Notes: a model not told the origin generated them from the letters alone. DNA of 49,588 nt from Halieaceae bacterium UBA5085 (GCA_002414665.1 DIAF01000012.1:12219-61806), one strand, 5' to 3'. Shown: positions 31,810 through 40,701, counted from the first letter of the stretch. Made by a program: numbers and translations.

Positions 31810-32408
31810 CTGCTCGCGCCAGCCTGCATATCCCCGCGGATGACGCTGGCGATCTCGTCGCTCAGCCGCTGTAGCAGGTCGCTGTAGGCCGCTGCGGTAT
31901 CGGCGGCCTGCCACCCGGGCCCGGGCAGGGGTGCCGACAGGCGGCTGATGCGCTGTGCCACTGACGTGCTCGCCCCGTCGTCGGTGCGGGTAACGCGCCA
32001 TTCGGCCACCAGCTCCGCGTTGTCGTTGCCGGCGTCCAGTGACAGCAGCCAGACCTGCACCGCGAACTCGGGTACATCATTGCGCTGCCAGGGGTGGGGG
32101 CGAATATTCTGCGTGCCCAAGGCCGCCGACAGGTTCAGCCCCAGCACACGCTGTATACCATCCTCCAGGGGCTCGGCCCAGCGTTCGTAGCGGGCGACAT
32201 GCAGTCGGTTGCCGTTTTCGCTGTACACCATCCCGGAGCGATTCAGGTACTCGGGAATGGTGATCGGCCCCACCCCCAGTGACGGGTTCTGCCCCATAGC
32301 CGGCGCCTGCTGGTTACTGCTCAGCAGGTAGTACTGGTGTTGGGGGGAGCTGCCGCAGGCGACCAGCAACAGGGCGCAGGCGACGGTGAGAAGTTTGATC
32401 GGGGTCAT
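31800..32408 (-). CDS. ABC-transport auxiliary lipoprotein (PqiC/ABC_trans_aux family)
   Basis: A 202-residue lipoprotein with signal peptide and lipobox LVAC (Cys18), then the pattern of the ABC-type transport auxiliary family (PF03886): YYLLSS near the start, LGVGPITIPEYLNRSGMVYSENGNRLHVARYERWAEPLEDGI, and a C-terminal helix. PqiC-type proteins sit in the outer membrane and work with MCE proteins in moving lipids between membranes. Its ATG overlaps the MCE gene's stop by 4 bp; it is the last gene of the operon. Its stop overlaps that of the convergent SDR gene by 10 bp. Confidence 0.88.
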   Translation of the reverse strand: MTPIKLLTVACALLLVACGSSPQHQYYLLSSNQQAPAMGQNPSLGVGPITIPEYLNRSGMVYSENGNRLHVARYERWAEPLEDGIQRVLGLNLSAALGTQNIRPHPWQRNDVPEFAVQVWLLSLDAGNDNAELVAEWRVTRTDDGASTSVAQRISRLSAPLPGPGWQAADTAAAYSDLLQRLSDEIASVIRGDMQAGASSQN

Positions 32409-33376
32409 TGGCTGTTCTCGCTTTTGCCGCGCAGCAGCGACTCAGGCTGCTCTTCCAGGGTTTTTGCCAGCATTTGCAGTGCCCTTCCGGCCAGTGCCAG
32501 TTCGCGCAGGGCTTCGTTCAGGCGGAAGGCGGTTGCGGAGTCGGCGGATACCAGGCCGTCGATCTCACCCATCGTGCTTTCGAATCGCGCCGTGGCGTTG
32601 CGCAGTACGGTCATGTTGTCTTCCAGCAGGGTGGTCAGCCTGGGCAGCGCTTCCGCAGCTTCGCTGACCAGCGTGTTGGAGTTGTTCAGCACGCGGTCGA
32701 TGCCGGGGCCAGCGGTGGTCAGGGTATTTTCGATCTGCGCGGTCAGTGAACGCAGGCTGGCCAGTGTGAGCCCAACGTCCGCGGGCAGTTGCTGGAACGG
32801 CGCCTGCTCGACGAAAGCGTTGACGTTGGAGGCGATGCTCTGCAGGTTGGCTGCCATTTGCGCGATATCAAGGCCCTCGATCTGGCTCACGATGCGTTCC
32901 AGCTCGGTGGGAATTGTGGGTATTTGTGTGTACTCCGTGTCGATGGCGAGCAGGTCTACAGGCGTTTCCGGGTGGAAATCCAGTTGTATATACAGCAGGC
33001 CCGTGAGCAGGCTTTGCAGGCCAAGTTGCGCGCGCAGGCCGCGCCCGATGAGGTCGTCGATCAGTGCCACGGAGGGCTGCTCGGTCATCTGTATGCTCTC
33101 GCCCGACAGCTCGGCCTCCACCTGCATGATCAACTTGGCGGTGTTGCTGTCCAGCAGCAGGTTGATGCCCGTGACCTGGCCGATCTCAACGCCGCGCAAG
33201 GTCACTGGTGCCCCCACGCTCAAGCCCTTCACCGAGCTGTCGAACACCATCACCACCTTGCTGCGATCGCTGCCCAGCCCCGAGCCCAGTACGAACAGGA
33301 GCGTCGCCAGTGCAATCAGCAGGGCGCCGACAATGAAGCCGCCAATGGCGACGCTGTGTGCTCTTTCTTCAGACAT
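32405..33376 (-). CDS. MCE-domain (MlaD-like) substrate-binding protein
   Basis: A 323-residue protein with one N-terminal membrane helix (VAIGGFIVGALLIALATLLFVLG, about 9-31) and an MCE domain next to it (about 37-115, including VGAPVTLRGVEIGQVTGI). A long helical segment follows, ending in charged residues. MCE proteins form hexameric rings that shuttle phospholipid or other hydrophobic molecules. The length, longer than E. coli MlaD, and the coiled C-terminal part resemble single-MCE proteins in Mla-like operons of other proteobacteria. Its ATG shares a base with the ATPase stop. Confidence 0.9.
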   Translation of the reverse strand: MSEERAHSVAIGGFIVGALLIALATLLFVLGSGLGSDRSKVVMVFDSSVKGLSVGAPVTLRGVEIGQVTGINLLLDSNTAKLIMQVEAELSGESIQMTEQPSVALIDDLIGRGLRAQLGLQSLLTGLLYIQLDFHPETPVDLLAIDTEYTQIPTIPTELERIVSQIEGLDIAQMAANLQSIASNVNAFVEQAPFQQLPADVGLTLASLRSLTAQIENTLTTAGPGIDRVLNNSNTLVSEAAEALPRLTTLLEDNMTVLRNATARFESTMGEIDGLVSADSATAFRLNEALRELALAGRALQMLAKTLEEQPESLLRGKSENSQ

Positions 33377-34152
33377 TACCCGGTTTCTCCTGCGGCGGCG
33401 CTGCGGGTCAGGAATTGCCGCACAACCGCCTCCTCGCTGTGTTCTCGCAGCTGTTTGGGGTCGCCATAGCCAATCATGGTGCGGGTGCTCGCATCGAGAT
33501 AAACGCTGTTGTTGGCAATGGCGAATATACTCGGTAATTCGTGCGTGACCATCACCACGGTAGCACCGATCGATTCGGTCAACTGCAAGATCAGGTCATC
33601 CAGTAACCGCGAGCTTATCGGGTCAAGCCCGGCAGAGGGCTCGTCGAAAAAGAGGATCTGCGGATCCAGAGCGATGGCCCGGGCGAGCGCTGCACGTTTA
33701 TTCATGCCACCGCTGATTTCCGAGGGGTAGTAACTTTCAAAGCCTCCCAGACCGACCAGCGATAACTTGTAGCGTACCACGTCCCTGATCTGCGCCGCTG
33801 TGTAGTCAGTGTACAGTTGCAGTGGCAGGCTGACATTCTGTTCCAGGGTCATGGCACTGAACAGTCCACCGGACTGGTAGGTAATGCCCCAGCTGCGGCG
33901 CATCGCGTCGCGTTCTTCCGACGAGGCGTGGGTGAAACTGGTGCCTGTGTACAGAATCTCACCCGCCGCTGGCTCCAGCAGCCCCAGCATGTGCTTCAGC
34001 AGCGTGCTTTTACCGCAGCCGCTGCCGCCCATGATGACGAAGATATCTCCCCGGTACACCGGGAAGCTCAGGTCACGCTGAATGACGTTACTGCCGAACG
34101 CCATGGTCAGCTCGCGAACCTCGATATGGACTTCGCGCTCGTCGTCAGTCAT
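33376..34152 (-). CDS. ABC transporter ATP-binding protein (MlaF-like)
   Basis: A 258-residue ATPase. The Walker A GGSGCGKST (about 38-46), signature motif EISGGMNKRAALARA, Walker B ILFFDEPSAGLDP and a switch histidine (MVTHE) are all present. The Met-rich C-loop EISGGM differs slightly from LSGGQ, which is typical of the Mla/Mce ATPases. It overlaps the permease stop by one base (TGATG) and the MCE start by one base (TAATG), so the operon is translated as a chain. Confidence 0.94.
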   Translation of the reverse strand: MTDDEREVHIEVRELTMAFGSNVIQRDLSFPVYRGDIFVIMGGSGCGKSTLLKHMLGLLEPAAGEILYTGTSFTHASSEERDAMRRSWGITYQSGGLFSAMTLEQNVSLPLQLYTDYTAAQIRDVVRYKLSLVGLGGFESYYPSEISGGMNKRAALARAIALDPQILFFDEPSAGLDPISSRLLDDLILQLTESIGATVVMVTHELPSIFAIANNSVYLDASTRTMIGYGDPKQLREHSEEAVVRQFLTRSAAAGETG

Positions 34153-35285
34153 CAGATACCCAGATGCTGGAAGAGGATGTTGATGGAGGCGTCTGCCACA
34201 ATCAGGTAGACGAGGGCGGTGACCACTGCCTCGGTGGCGGCCCTGCCCACGCCCGCAGAATTGCGCCCGGACTGCATGCCCGAGCGACAGCCTGCAATGG
34301 CGATCAGCACCGCAAACACAAGGCTTTTCAGCAACCCGATACCGATATGGGCGATGCTCACAGCGGCTCCCGCCTGGCTGGAATACTGCAACAGGGAAAT
34401 GCCCATGCCCCCGGCGACAATGCCGCCACCGACAATGCCCAGCAGGTTGGCGTAAATGGTAAGCAGCGGCATGGTCACCACCAGCGCCAGGATGCGCGGT
34501 ATCACCAGAAACTCGATTGGCGACACGCCCAGCGTGCGCACGGCATCGATTTCCTCGCTGGCCTGCATGGTGCCCAGCTGGGCGGCGTAGGCTGCTCCGG
34601 TGCGTCCCGCCATCACAATCGCGGTCATCAACGGACCCATTTCGCGCAGCAGCCCGATGGTGACGAGATCGGCGACGTAGATGCCGGCGCCGAATTGCTG
34701 CAATTGCACGGCTCCCAGATACCCGAGAATCATGCCGACAAGTACGCTGGTCAGGCTGATAATGGCAAACGCATCAGGGCCGGACTGGTAGCAGAAGGTG
34801 CGAAAGTCGGCAAACCGGGTGTTGGCCTTGCCGGCGATCAAAGCGCCCAGTGCGATGCAGATATCGCCAAAGAAGGCCAGCGACACTCGCAGGTCATCCA
34901 ACAGTTCCCGCAGCGCTTCAGAGGGGCTGCGCACATGCCACCAGGGCTGCGGGGCGGGTTGTTGACGCTGGTGGGCGGGTACCGAGGTGGCGATTGATAA
35001 CAGGCGCCTCGCGTTCTCGGGAAGCCCCTCGGTATCGACGGCGACACCGCGCTCCTCGCAGTAGCTGGCACAGCTCAGCAGAAACGACATGAGCAGCGTA
35101 GTCCAGTCGCCCAGCTCATCGCAGTCAAAGTGGAGATTGTCTACGGTCAGCGCCGTGAGCTGCGCCCGGACGTCCCGGAATTCGGGTACCGAAGCAGCGT
35201 CCACCCAGCTGCCGTAAAGTCGGAGTGTGGCGGTGTTTGATGCCTTGTCGGTGTCCAGCTCGAAGCCGGCGGCCGGCTGGTTCAT
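34152..35285 (-). CDS. STAS-fused permease of Mla/Mce lipid ABC transporter
   Basis: A 377-residue inner-membrane protein. Residues 1-105 resemble a STAS-type domain (LRLYGSWVDAASVPEFRDVRAQL), as seen where MlaB is fused to the permease. It is followed by the MlaE permease (about 120-377): helices such as FAIISLTSVLVGMILGYLGAVQL, the MlaE-family REMGPLMTAIVMAGRTGAAYAAQLGTM and the C-terminal LVYLIVADASINILF. The ATG at 35285 is preceded by a poor ribosome site (AGGAC at 12 bases), and other starts in the same frame are not better. Head of the MlaE-F-D-PqiC chain, 79 bp after an exported DUF3806-like gene. Confidence 0.89.
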   Translation of the reverse strand: MNQPAAGFELDTDKASNTATLRLYGSWVDAASVPEFRDVRAQLTALTVDNLHFDCDELGDWTTLLMSFLLSCASYCEERGVAVDTEGLPENARRLLSIATSVPAHQRQQPAPQPWWHVRSPSEALRELLDDLRVSLAFFGDICIALGALIAGKANTRFADFRTFCYQSGPDAFAIISLTSVLVGMILGYLGAVQLQQFGAGIYVADLVTIGLLREMGPLMTAIVMAGRTGAAYAAQLGTMQASEEIDAVRTLGVSPIEFLVIPRILALVVTMPLLTIYANLLGIVGGGIVAGGMGISLLQYSSQAGAAVSIAHIGIGLLKSLVFAVLIAIAGCRSGMQSGRNSAGVGRAATEAVVTALVYLIVADASINILFQHLGI

Positions 35286-35364
35286 GCCCGGAGACGTCCT
35301 GAAAAAGTCGTCAACTATGCTAAACCCTAACCTGGGGGATGGCCAGCCAGTTCCCGCTCCCGTT

Positions 35365-35886
35365 CTACTGGAAGGGCAGCCTGGGCCGCTTCTCCTCAAT
35401 GACGGCTTTCGCATCCCGGTAGATGTCCGCGACCGGCTTCTGATTGCCCACCTGCTGGCGACGGGAGATCATGGTGACCGGGAACAGGTAATTGTCGGTC
35501 TGTTTGTCATACAGCGCCCGGCTGCGACCACTGGCGTCATCGTAGATCACCCACTCCAGCCCCAGTTCGCCCGCCAGCAGGTCACCCAGTACGACGCCCA
35601 TGGCCTGCAATGTGCCGACGTCCTCCAGCGTCACAATGCGCCGGTCCAGCAGGCGCTGCAACATGCGGATGTCGCGGTCGGGGTCGCTGCTGATGCCCTG
35701 GCCGAGTTCCCGGCGCGCGAGATCGTCCAGGCTGGCACGTTGCTGGGCCATGTGGGCGAGGGCGATTTTGGACGGCGGGCTGATCGTGACCGCCTCCTGG
35801 GCGCTCGCGATGACCGCCGGTGTGGCCAGCGATGCAAACAGGAGGAGGGCGGCGAGAAACCACTGGGCGGGGTCAGAAGGTCTCAT
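35365..35886 (-). CDS. exported DUF3806-like protein
   Basis: A 173-residue protein with an N-terminal signal peptide (WFLAALLLFASLATPAVIASAQ, about 9-30). The C-terminal LGLEWVIYDDASGRSRALYDKQTDNYLFPVTMISRR (about 108-143) fits the DUF3806 pattern as I recall it, which is not certain. No enzyme motif is seen. It is likely periplasmic. ACGGAG before ATG 35886 is a good ribosome site. Same strand and upstream of the lipid-transport operon at 79 bp, so it may be co-transcribed with it; it is also divergent from dapA. Confidence 0.72.
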   Translation of the reverse strand: MRPSDPAQWFLAALLLFASLATPAVIASAQEAVTISPPSKIALAHMAQQRASLDDLARRELGQGISSDPDRDIRMLQRLLDRRIVTLEDVGTLQAMGVVLGDLLAGELGLEWVIYDDASGRSRALYDKQTDNYLFPVTMISRRQQVGNQKPVADIYRDAKAVIEEKRPRLPFQ

Positions 35887-35954
35887 GGTATACTCCGTTG
35901 CGTATTTCGGTGCAGGTCTGTGTGCGTGCCCGCGCGTATTTTAGCGCATCGCGG

Positions 35955-35982
35955 TTGTCTTCGTGTTGCCTGCGTGGATAAT
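35955..35982 (+). promoter_or_regulatory. sigma70-type promoter of dapA-bamC
   Basis: TTGTCT (35955-35960) and GATAAT (35977-35982) stand 16 bases apart, four and five of six matches. The predicted start near 35989 gives a leader of about 60 bases before dapA. Confidence 0.5.
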
Positions 35983-36050
35983 TGCGCTCTTCTTTACTCC
36001 GGCGTTCAGCGGCTGTGGCCGGCGCCCGGCACATTTCTGGAGATTTTCCC

Positions 36051-36923
36051 ATGATAACCGGCAGTATTGTCGCGCTTGTGACGCCAATGCACCCGGACGG
36101 CAGCCTCGACTGGGGCAGTCTGGAGCGCTTGCTGGACATGCACATTGCGGCAGGCACCAGCGCCATCGGCGCAGTCGGGACCACCGGCGAGAGTGCCACC
36201 CTGAGCGTCCCGGAGCACCTTGAGGTCATCCGTCACTGTGTGCGCTACGTCAACGGGCGCATCCCGGTGGTCGCCGGCACCGGCGCCAACTCAACCCGGG
36301 AGGCCATCGAGCTGACCAGCGTTGCGGCCCGCAACGGCGCCGATGCCTGCCTGCTGGTAACGCCCTACTACAACCGTCCGACGCAGCGCGGTCTTTACGA
36401 GCATTTCAAGGCCATTGCGGCGGCGGTCGCCATTCCGCAGATTCTCTACAATGTCCCGGGCCGCACGGCGGTGGATATGGACAACGACACCGTGGTACGT
36501 CTGTCTGAGCTCGACAACATCGTCGGTATCAAGGACGCAACCGGTGATCTGTCGCGGGTGCCGGATTTCAAGGCGCGCTGCCCCGATGACTTTGCGATTT
36601 ATTCAGGGGATGATCCCACCGCCATGGAGCTGATGCTCGCCGGGGGGCACGGCAATGTCTCCGTTACTGCAAACATTGCGCCGCGGCAGTTGGCCGAGCT
36701 CTGCCGGCTGGCCCTCGCGGGTGAGCGGGCCGAGGCCGTCCGGATCAACGAACGGTTGTCCGGGCTCAACCGGGCCCTGTTCCTGGAGGCAAATCCGATA
36801 CCGGTAAAATGGGCCATGCAGCAGCGCGGCTTGATTGAGGCAGGTATTCGTTTACCCTTGACGCCTCTGGATGAGCGCTTCCACGCGCAGGTCCTTGCAG
36901 CGTTGGAGGCGGCGGGAATTTAA
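36051..36923 (+). CDS. dapA: 4-hydroxy-tetrahydrodipicolinate synthase
   Basis: First committed enzyme of lysine/diaminopimelate synthesis, condensing pyruvate and aspartate semialdehyde. The 290-residue TIM-barrel protein has the Schiff-base lysine in VGIKDATG (Lys161) and the proton-relay Tyr133 in ILYNVPGRT. GAVGTTGESATLS (40-52) carries the Thr-Thr pair of the active site. TGGAG before the ATG at 36051 supports this start. bamC starts inside its stop codon. This dapA-bamC pair is typical of gammaproteobacteria. Confidence 0.97.
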   Translation: MITGSIVALVTPMHPDGSLDWGSLERLLDMHIAAGTSAIGAVGTTGESATLSVPEHLEVIRHCVRYVNGRIPVVAGTGANSTREAIELTSVAARNGADACLLVTPYYNRPTQRGLYEHFKAIAAAVAIPQILYNVPGRTAVDMDNDTVVRLSELDNIVGIKDATGDLSRVPDFKARCPDDFAIYSGDDPTAMELMLAGGHGNVSVTANIAPRQLAELCRLALAGERAEAVRINERLSGLNRALFLEANPIPVKWAMQQRGLIEAGIRLPLTPLDERFHAQVLAALEAAGI

Positions 36924-37978
36924 TGGCGGAATCTATGAAGCTGGTATTGCGCACGGCACTGGTTGGCAGCTTGCTGGCCAGCGCGGGTTGCAGTTATCTG
37001 TTTGGCGACGAGGGCCTGTTCCCCGACACCTCGGACGACTACAAGAACGCGCGGGAGTTAGACCCCATTCGCCTGCCGGAGGGCAAGGAGGAAGCCAGGC
37101 TTGAGGAGATCTACCCGATCCCTCCGGTGCAGGACGACACCCTGCTGGCAGGGGAGTTCGAAGTGCCGCGGCCGACACCGCTGGTGGCCGGGGCCGGGGA
37201 AGATGTGGTGCGCATCCAGTCTCTCGGTGATGAAAGCTGGGCGTTGATCGCGGTTGCCCCGGGCCAGCTCTGGCCCCAGGTGCGCAGCTTCCTCACGTCG
37301 GCGGGCATTCCGGTCGGCCGCGTGGACGCCCAGGCCGGGTTGATCGAAACGGGCTGGCTGGATCTGGAGGGTCAGACCATGGCCTCGCGTTTCCGCTTCC
37401 GCATAGAGCAGGGCGTGCAGCGCGGCAGCAGTGAATTGCATGTGCTGCAGATGCGCCAGGCAGGCGATGTGAGCGGCTGGCCCGCGCGCTCTGACGATAC
37501 CGCCCAGGAACAGGAGATGTTGCGTGCAGTGGCGCAGTTCATTGCCAACAGCGCCGATTCCGCACCGGTGTCCATGCTCGCGGACCGCGCCATGAGTGCG
37601 GAAGGCAAATTGACCATGGAGGACGGGCCCGATGGCACCAGCATCCTGCGGGTCGGTTTGCCCTTCACCCGGGCGTGGGCGTCCATCGGCAAGGCCCTGG
37701 AGGACTCCCGGTTCGAAATCACCGACCGCGACCGCAGTGAGGGTGTCTATTATGTACGCTTCCTCGGCGAGGCGGCGGAAGAGGACGGCGGCTGGTTCTC
37801 CTGGATGTTCTCCGACGACGATGAGAACCCGATGGTCGGGCGCAGTTTCCTGGTGTCCGTCCTCGACGCGGGAGACAAGGCGGTCACCGTGGGTATGGCG
37901 CCGGTTGCCGGCGAAGCACCCCTGGAGAAACGTGACCAGCAGGCGCTGCTCACCCTGCTCAAGGGCAACATCAACTAG
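36923..37978 (+). CDS. bamC: outer-membrane assembly lipoprotein BamC
   Basis: Lipoprotein of the Bam complex that folds beta-barrel proteins into the outer membrane. The 351-residue protein has a lipobox SAGC (Cys23), an unstructured N-terminal stretch (LFGDEGLFPDTSDDYKNARELDPI) that binds BamD in E. coli, and two helix-grip-like domains. The upstream ATG at 36923 overlaps the dapA stop; a second ATG four codons later gives a shorter signal and is an alternative. E. coli BamC (NlpB) is also next to dapA, which supports the call despite low sequence conservation. Confidence 0.86.
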   Translation: MAESMKLVLRTALVGSLLASAGCSYLFGDEGLFPDTSDDYKNARELDPIRLPEGKEEARLEEIYPIPPVQDDTLLAGEFEVPRPTPLVAGAGEDVVRIQSLGDESWALIAVAPGQLWPQVRSFLTSAGIPVGRVDAQAGLIETGWLDLEGQTMASRFRFRIEQGVQRGSSELHVLQMRQAGDVSGWPARSDDTAQEQEMLRAVAQFIANSADSAPVSMLADRAMSAEGKLTMEDGPDGTSILRVGLPFTRAWASIGKALEDSRFEITDRDRSEGVYYVRFLGEAAEEDGGWFSWMFSDDDENPMVGRSFLVSVLDAGDKAVTVGMAPVAGEAPLEKRDQQALLTLLKGNIN

Positions 37979-37987
37979 GGCGCTGGC

Positions 37988-38782
37988 ATGCTGCGTTTTG
38001 CATCACTGGGCAGCGGCAGCAAGGGCAACGCGACGGTCGTGACGGGCGGCGACACCACGGTGCTTATCGACTGTGGGTTTTCCCTGCGGGAAACCCAGCG
38101 CCGTCTGGCTCTGCTGGGCCTGTCTCCCGCCGATCTCGCCGCCATCCTGGTCACGCATGAACACAGTGATCACAGTGCCGGTGTCAGCCGTCTGGCAAAA
38201 CAGTGGGATATACCGGTCTACCTGACGCATGGTACGCAGCGCAGTGGCCGCCTCGAGGGCTGTCCTCGGGTCTCCTGCTTCAACAGTGAGGAGCGTCTGC
38301 AGATCGGCGACCTGTCGGTAGAGCCTGTGGCGGTTCCCCACGATGCACGTGAACCCTGCCAGTATCGGCTCACACACGGCGGTCGTTCGCTCGGGGTGCT
38401 GACCGACCTCGGCAGCATTACCCCGCACGTAGTGGAGCGCTTCCGGGGCTGCGACGCCCTGGTACTGGAATTCAACCACGATCTGGACATGCTGTGGGCG
38501 GGCAGTTATCCACCTTCGCTCAAGCAGCGCGTGGCCAGCGACTGGGGCCATCTGAACAACCATCAGGCGGCTGAACTGTTGCGCCAGCTCGGACCAGAAA
38601 CCCTCGAACACTTGGTCGTGGCGCATATCAGTGAACAGAATAACTGTCCCACGCGGGCCGCTGCAGCACTGGAGAGCGTGCTGGGTGTGGGGGATCAGCG
38701 CGTGGTATTCGCCGCGCAGAACGCCGGGTTCGACTGGCTGACGCTAGCGGCAGTGCCGCGGCAGGGTCAGGCGTTCCAGTGA
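37988..38782 (+). CDS. metallo-beta-lactamase-fold hydrolase (YycJ/WalJ-like)
   Basis: A 264-residue protein with the zinc motif THEHSDH (56-62), an N-terminal SLGSGSKGN strand, LGVLTDLG and the later EFNHDLDML carrying further ligands. YycJ/WalJ and RNase-related proteins share this arrangement. It is a soluble, cytosolic hydrolase, perhaps a nuclease. It follows bamC by 9 bp, as in Pseudomonas relatives, where purC usually comes next; here a minus-strand lipoprotein gene occupies that place and overlaps its 3' end by 39 bp. Confidence 0.88.
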   Translation: MLRFASLGSGSKGNATVVTGGDTTVLIDCGFSLRETQRRLALLGLSPADLAAILVTHEHSDHSAGVSRLAKQWDIPVYLTHGTQRSGRLEGCPRVSCFNSEERLQIGDLSVEPVAVPHDAREPCQYRLTHGGRSLGVLTDLGSITPHVVERFRGCDALVLEFNHDLDMLWAGSYPPSLKQRVASDWGHLNNHQAAELLRQLGPETLEHLVVAHISEQNNCPTRAAAALESVLGVGDQRVVFAAQNAGFDWLTLAAVPRQGQAFQ

Positions 38783-39235
38783 AACCCAGCTGTCCGGCCC
38801 AGGGCAGCGCAGGCCGCTGTTGCCCTCGAGGTTGACCACCGCCAACTCGGGCAATCGGTAGAGCGGGCTTGCATCCTCTATCCGGTTGTCGTCCAGCAGT
38901 ACGCTGCGCAATTCCAGCAACGCCACCAGTTCCCGAATGTCCTGTAGCGCGTTGCCGCCCAGGTTGAGCCAGCTCAGGCTGGAGAAGCGCCCCAGGCCAC
39001 TCAGGCTGCGCACACCGGCACCGCTGCAGTCCAGGGTCTGCAATTCACCGACGCTGCTGATCTTGTTGTCGTTGATGGCCTGTTCAATACAGCTGCGTAA
39101 TGCCGGGTCTTCAATCTGGAAATCCGTCAGCAGCGGGCGTGGGCTGTACACCACGCGCTCATTGACGCTGAAATCGTACTGTTGGCAACCTGCCAGCCAG
39201 CACAGGGAGATACCGATAAACCATCGACCGAGCAT
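38744..39235 (-). CDS. leucine-rich-repeat lipoprotein
   Basis: A lipoprotein of about 163 residues (179 if the other ATG at 39250 is used). The short signal MLGRWFIGISLCWLAGC gives a lipobox LAGC. Residues 60-160 show leucine-rich repeats, for example LQTLDCSGAGVRSLSGLGRFSSLSWLNLGGNAL and LRSVLLDDNRIEDASPLYRL, with Leu/Asn spacing of the short bacterial type. LRR domains bind partner proteins; no ligand is suggested. The 3' end overlaps the end of the convergent hydrolase gene by 39 bp, an unusually long coding overlap. The start choice is uncertain: 39235 has GGGAAC seven bases before it, while 39250 lacks a ribosome site. Confidence 0.72.
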   Translation of the reverse strand: MLGRWFIGISLCWLAGCQQYDFSVNERVVYSPRPLLTDFQIEDPALRSCIEQAINDNKISSVGELQTLDCSGAGVRSLSGLGRFSSLSWLNLGGNALQDIRELVALLELRSVLLDDNRIEDASPLYRLPELAVVNLEGNSGLRCPGPDSWVSLERLTLPRHCR

Positions 39236-39308
39236 GTGTTGTGTTCCCATTTTTTTCAGGCCCCGATGCGCGCCCGGCTGGCGCATGGATTCGGGCAGCG
39301 TGGCACCC

Positions 39309-39314
39309 TATAAT
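39309..39314 (+). promoter_or_regulatory. -10 element before the cyclase-like gene
   Basis: A perfect TATAAT stands 35 bases before the ATG at 39349, in CACCCTATAATGG. The -35 area (TGGATT) is poor, so it may need an activator. It lies in the divergent gap with the LRR lipoprotein. Confidence 0.52.
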
Positions 39315-39348
39315 GGTACCGGCTTGGGCGAACAGAAACGAGTAGGCT

Positions 39349-40695
39349 ATGACCGAAAGACCGGACGAGCCCGCGGGCATGACAGGCGGCGCCGTGACAG
39401 ACCACAGGACCATCAGCATCTCCCAGCGCGGCAACCTGAAGGCGCTCGAGAGCGCCCTGCGCAAGCAATGGCGCCTGGGCCAGAACATTGTGCTGTGCTG
39501 GAGCGCCGACGAGCGTGGCATACTGGTGATCTTCGTTCCTCATTACTTTCTCGGTAACTTCTGTGCGCGGCCCGGCGTGGAGGGGGTGCAAGACAACGAG
39601 GCCTTTGTGCGCGAACTCATTTCGGGAAGCCGCTGCAAACCCCGGGAAGAGTTCTTTGCCATCGCCAACAGACTGGACATTGCCCCCGGCTTTATTCGCC
39701 TGGATACGCCGCTCGCCGATGACCCTGCGGTCACCAGCGGTGTGGAGCAGCTGATCAAGCGTTATGGGTTGAGCTATGTCAGCGATCGCGCGGTTTTGCT
39801 GTTCGACATTGCCGAATTCTCACTGTTTACACCCTTCGAACAGGCCAGCCAGTTGAACAGCCTGTCCTACTCCCTGAACTCCGCTTACAACAAGTTGCTG
39901 GCAAAAGGTATCGAGGTGCATTTTTCGCGTACCACCACCGGCGACGGCTACTACGTGTGGAACCGCGCGCTGGGCGCGCAGGCAAACACTGACCTGCTTT
40001 ATTTCCTGTTGCTGGTCGTGGCCGACAACGCGGTGGCGCGGCGGGCCTCGCACGGCAACACCGTGCCGGTCATCCGCGCCGCCTACCATATCGGCAGCCA
40101 TTACGAGCTCTATCAGGCCGAGGGCGTCAATCCCACTGTGCACAGCTACATTGTGGGCGATGTCACGATCGAACTGGCGCGCATGGCGGAAAAGGCCCAG
40201 CCACAGCAAATTCTGATCGGGCACTTCGAAACCGCTGCGCGGGCTGTGGATGGGGCGCATGCGGAATCAATCTATGCACCCGCCTTCATCAGCCAGTGCA
40301 ACGAGGGGCTGGTTGCACTACAGGGAATACAGTTTGCCGGCAAGACCGTGGAGGGCCTGCAATGCCGACTGTCCGGTGCGGGCAGTGGCGATGACCGGCG
40401 TGCGGTGCGTCGCCTGCTGATTACCGACAAGCACGGTCTGTCCCGCCACGCCTACAATCTCGAGTTCACCATTGAATTCGAGGACCGTACCCTGGCGCTG
40501 GGGCTGGCCGAGAGTGCCCTGGCGGAAGAACCCCGTGCAGCCATCGCTGCGCCGCCGGCGACTTTGAACAGCCTGCACAACGGTACTTCGCAGCTTGCCG
40601 TCGCGGTACAGGAGCCTACGCTGCAGGAGCAGGTTGAAGAGCTGGCATCATTACTGCAGGACCGTTTCGAGCGCGAGCCGCGGGACAATGGCTGA
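39349..40695 (+). CDS. divergent class III nucleotidyl-cyclase-like protein
   Basis: A 448-residue soluble protein. Residues 145-295 follow the class III adenylate/guanylate cyclase fold: VLLFDIAEFS (149-158) carries the first metal Asp153, TTTGDGYYVWN (195-205) the second, Asp199, and YIVGDVTIELARMAEKAQPQQILIG (267-291) the third part. There Arg278, the transition-state arginine position, is kept, but the usual Asn is Ile274, and the substrate-lysine position before GDG is Thr195. So the metal site is intact while the base-recognition and stabilising residues are changed. The N-terminal 140 residues and the C-terminal 150 (a helix ending in EQVEELASLLQDRFERE) are not recognised. Downstream by 6 bp is an HD phosphohydrolase. 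Confidence 0.72.
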   Translation: MTERPDEPAGMTGGAVTDHRTISISQRGNLKALESALRKQWRLGQNIVLCWSADERGILVIFVPHYFLGNFCARPGVEGVQDNEAFVRELISGSRCKPREEFFAIANRLDIAPGFIRLDTPLADDPAVTSGVEQLIKRYGLSYVSDRAVLLFDIAEFSLFTPFEQASQLNSLSYSLNSAYNKLLAKGIEVHFSRTTTGDGYYVWNRALGAQANTDLLYFLLLVVADNAVARRASHGNTVPVIRAAYHIGSHYELYQAEGVNPTVHSYIVGDVTIELARMAEKAQPQQILIGHFETAARAVDGAHAESIYAPAFISQCNEGLVALQGIQFAGKTVEGLQCRLSGAGSGDDRRAVRRLLITDKHGLSRHAYNLEFTIEFEDRTLALGLAESALAEEPRAAIAAPPATLNSLHNGTSQLAVAVQEPTLQEQVEELASLLQDRFEREPRDNG

Positions 40696-40701
40696 TTCGT
40701 G

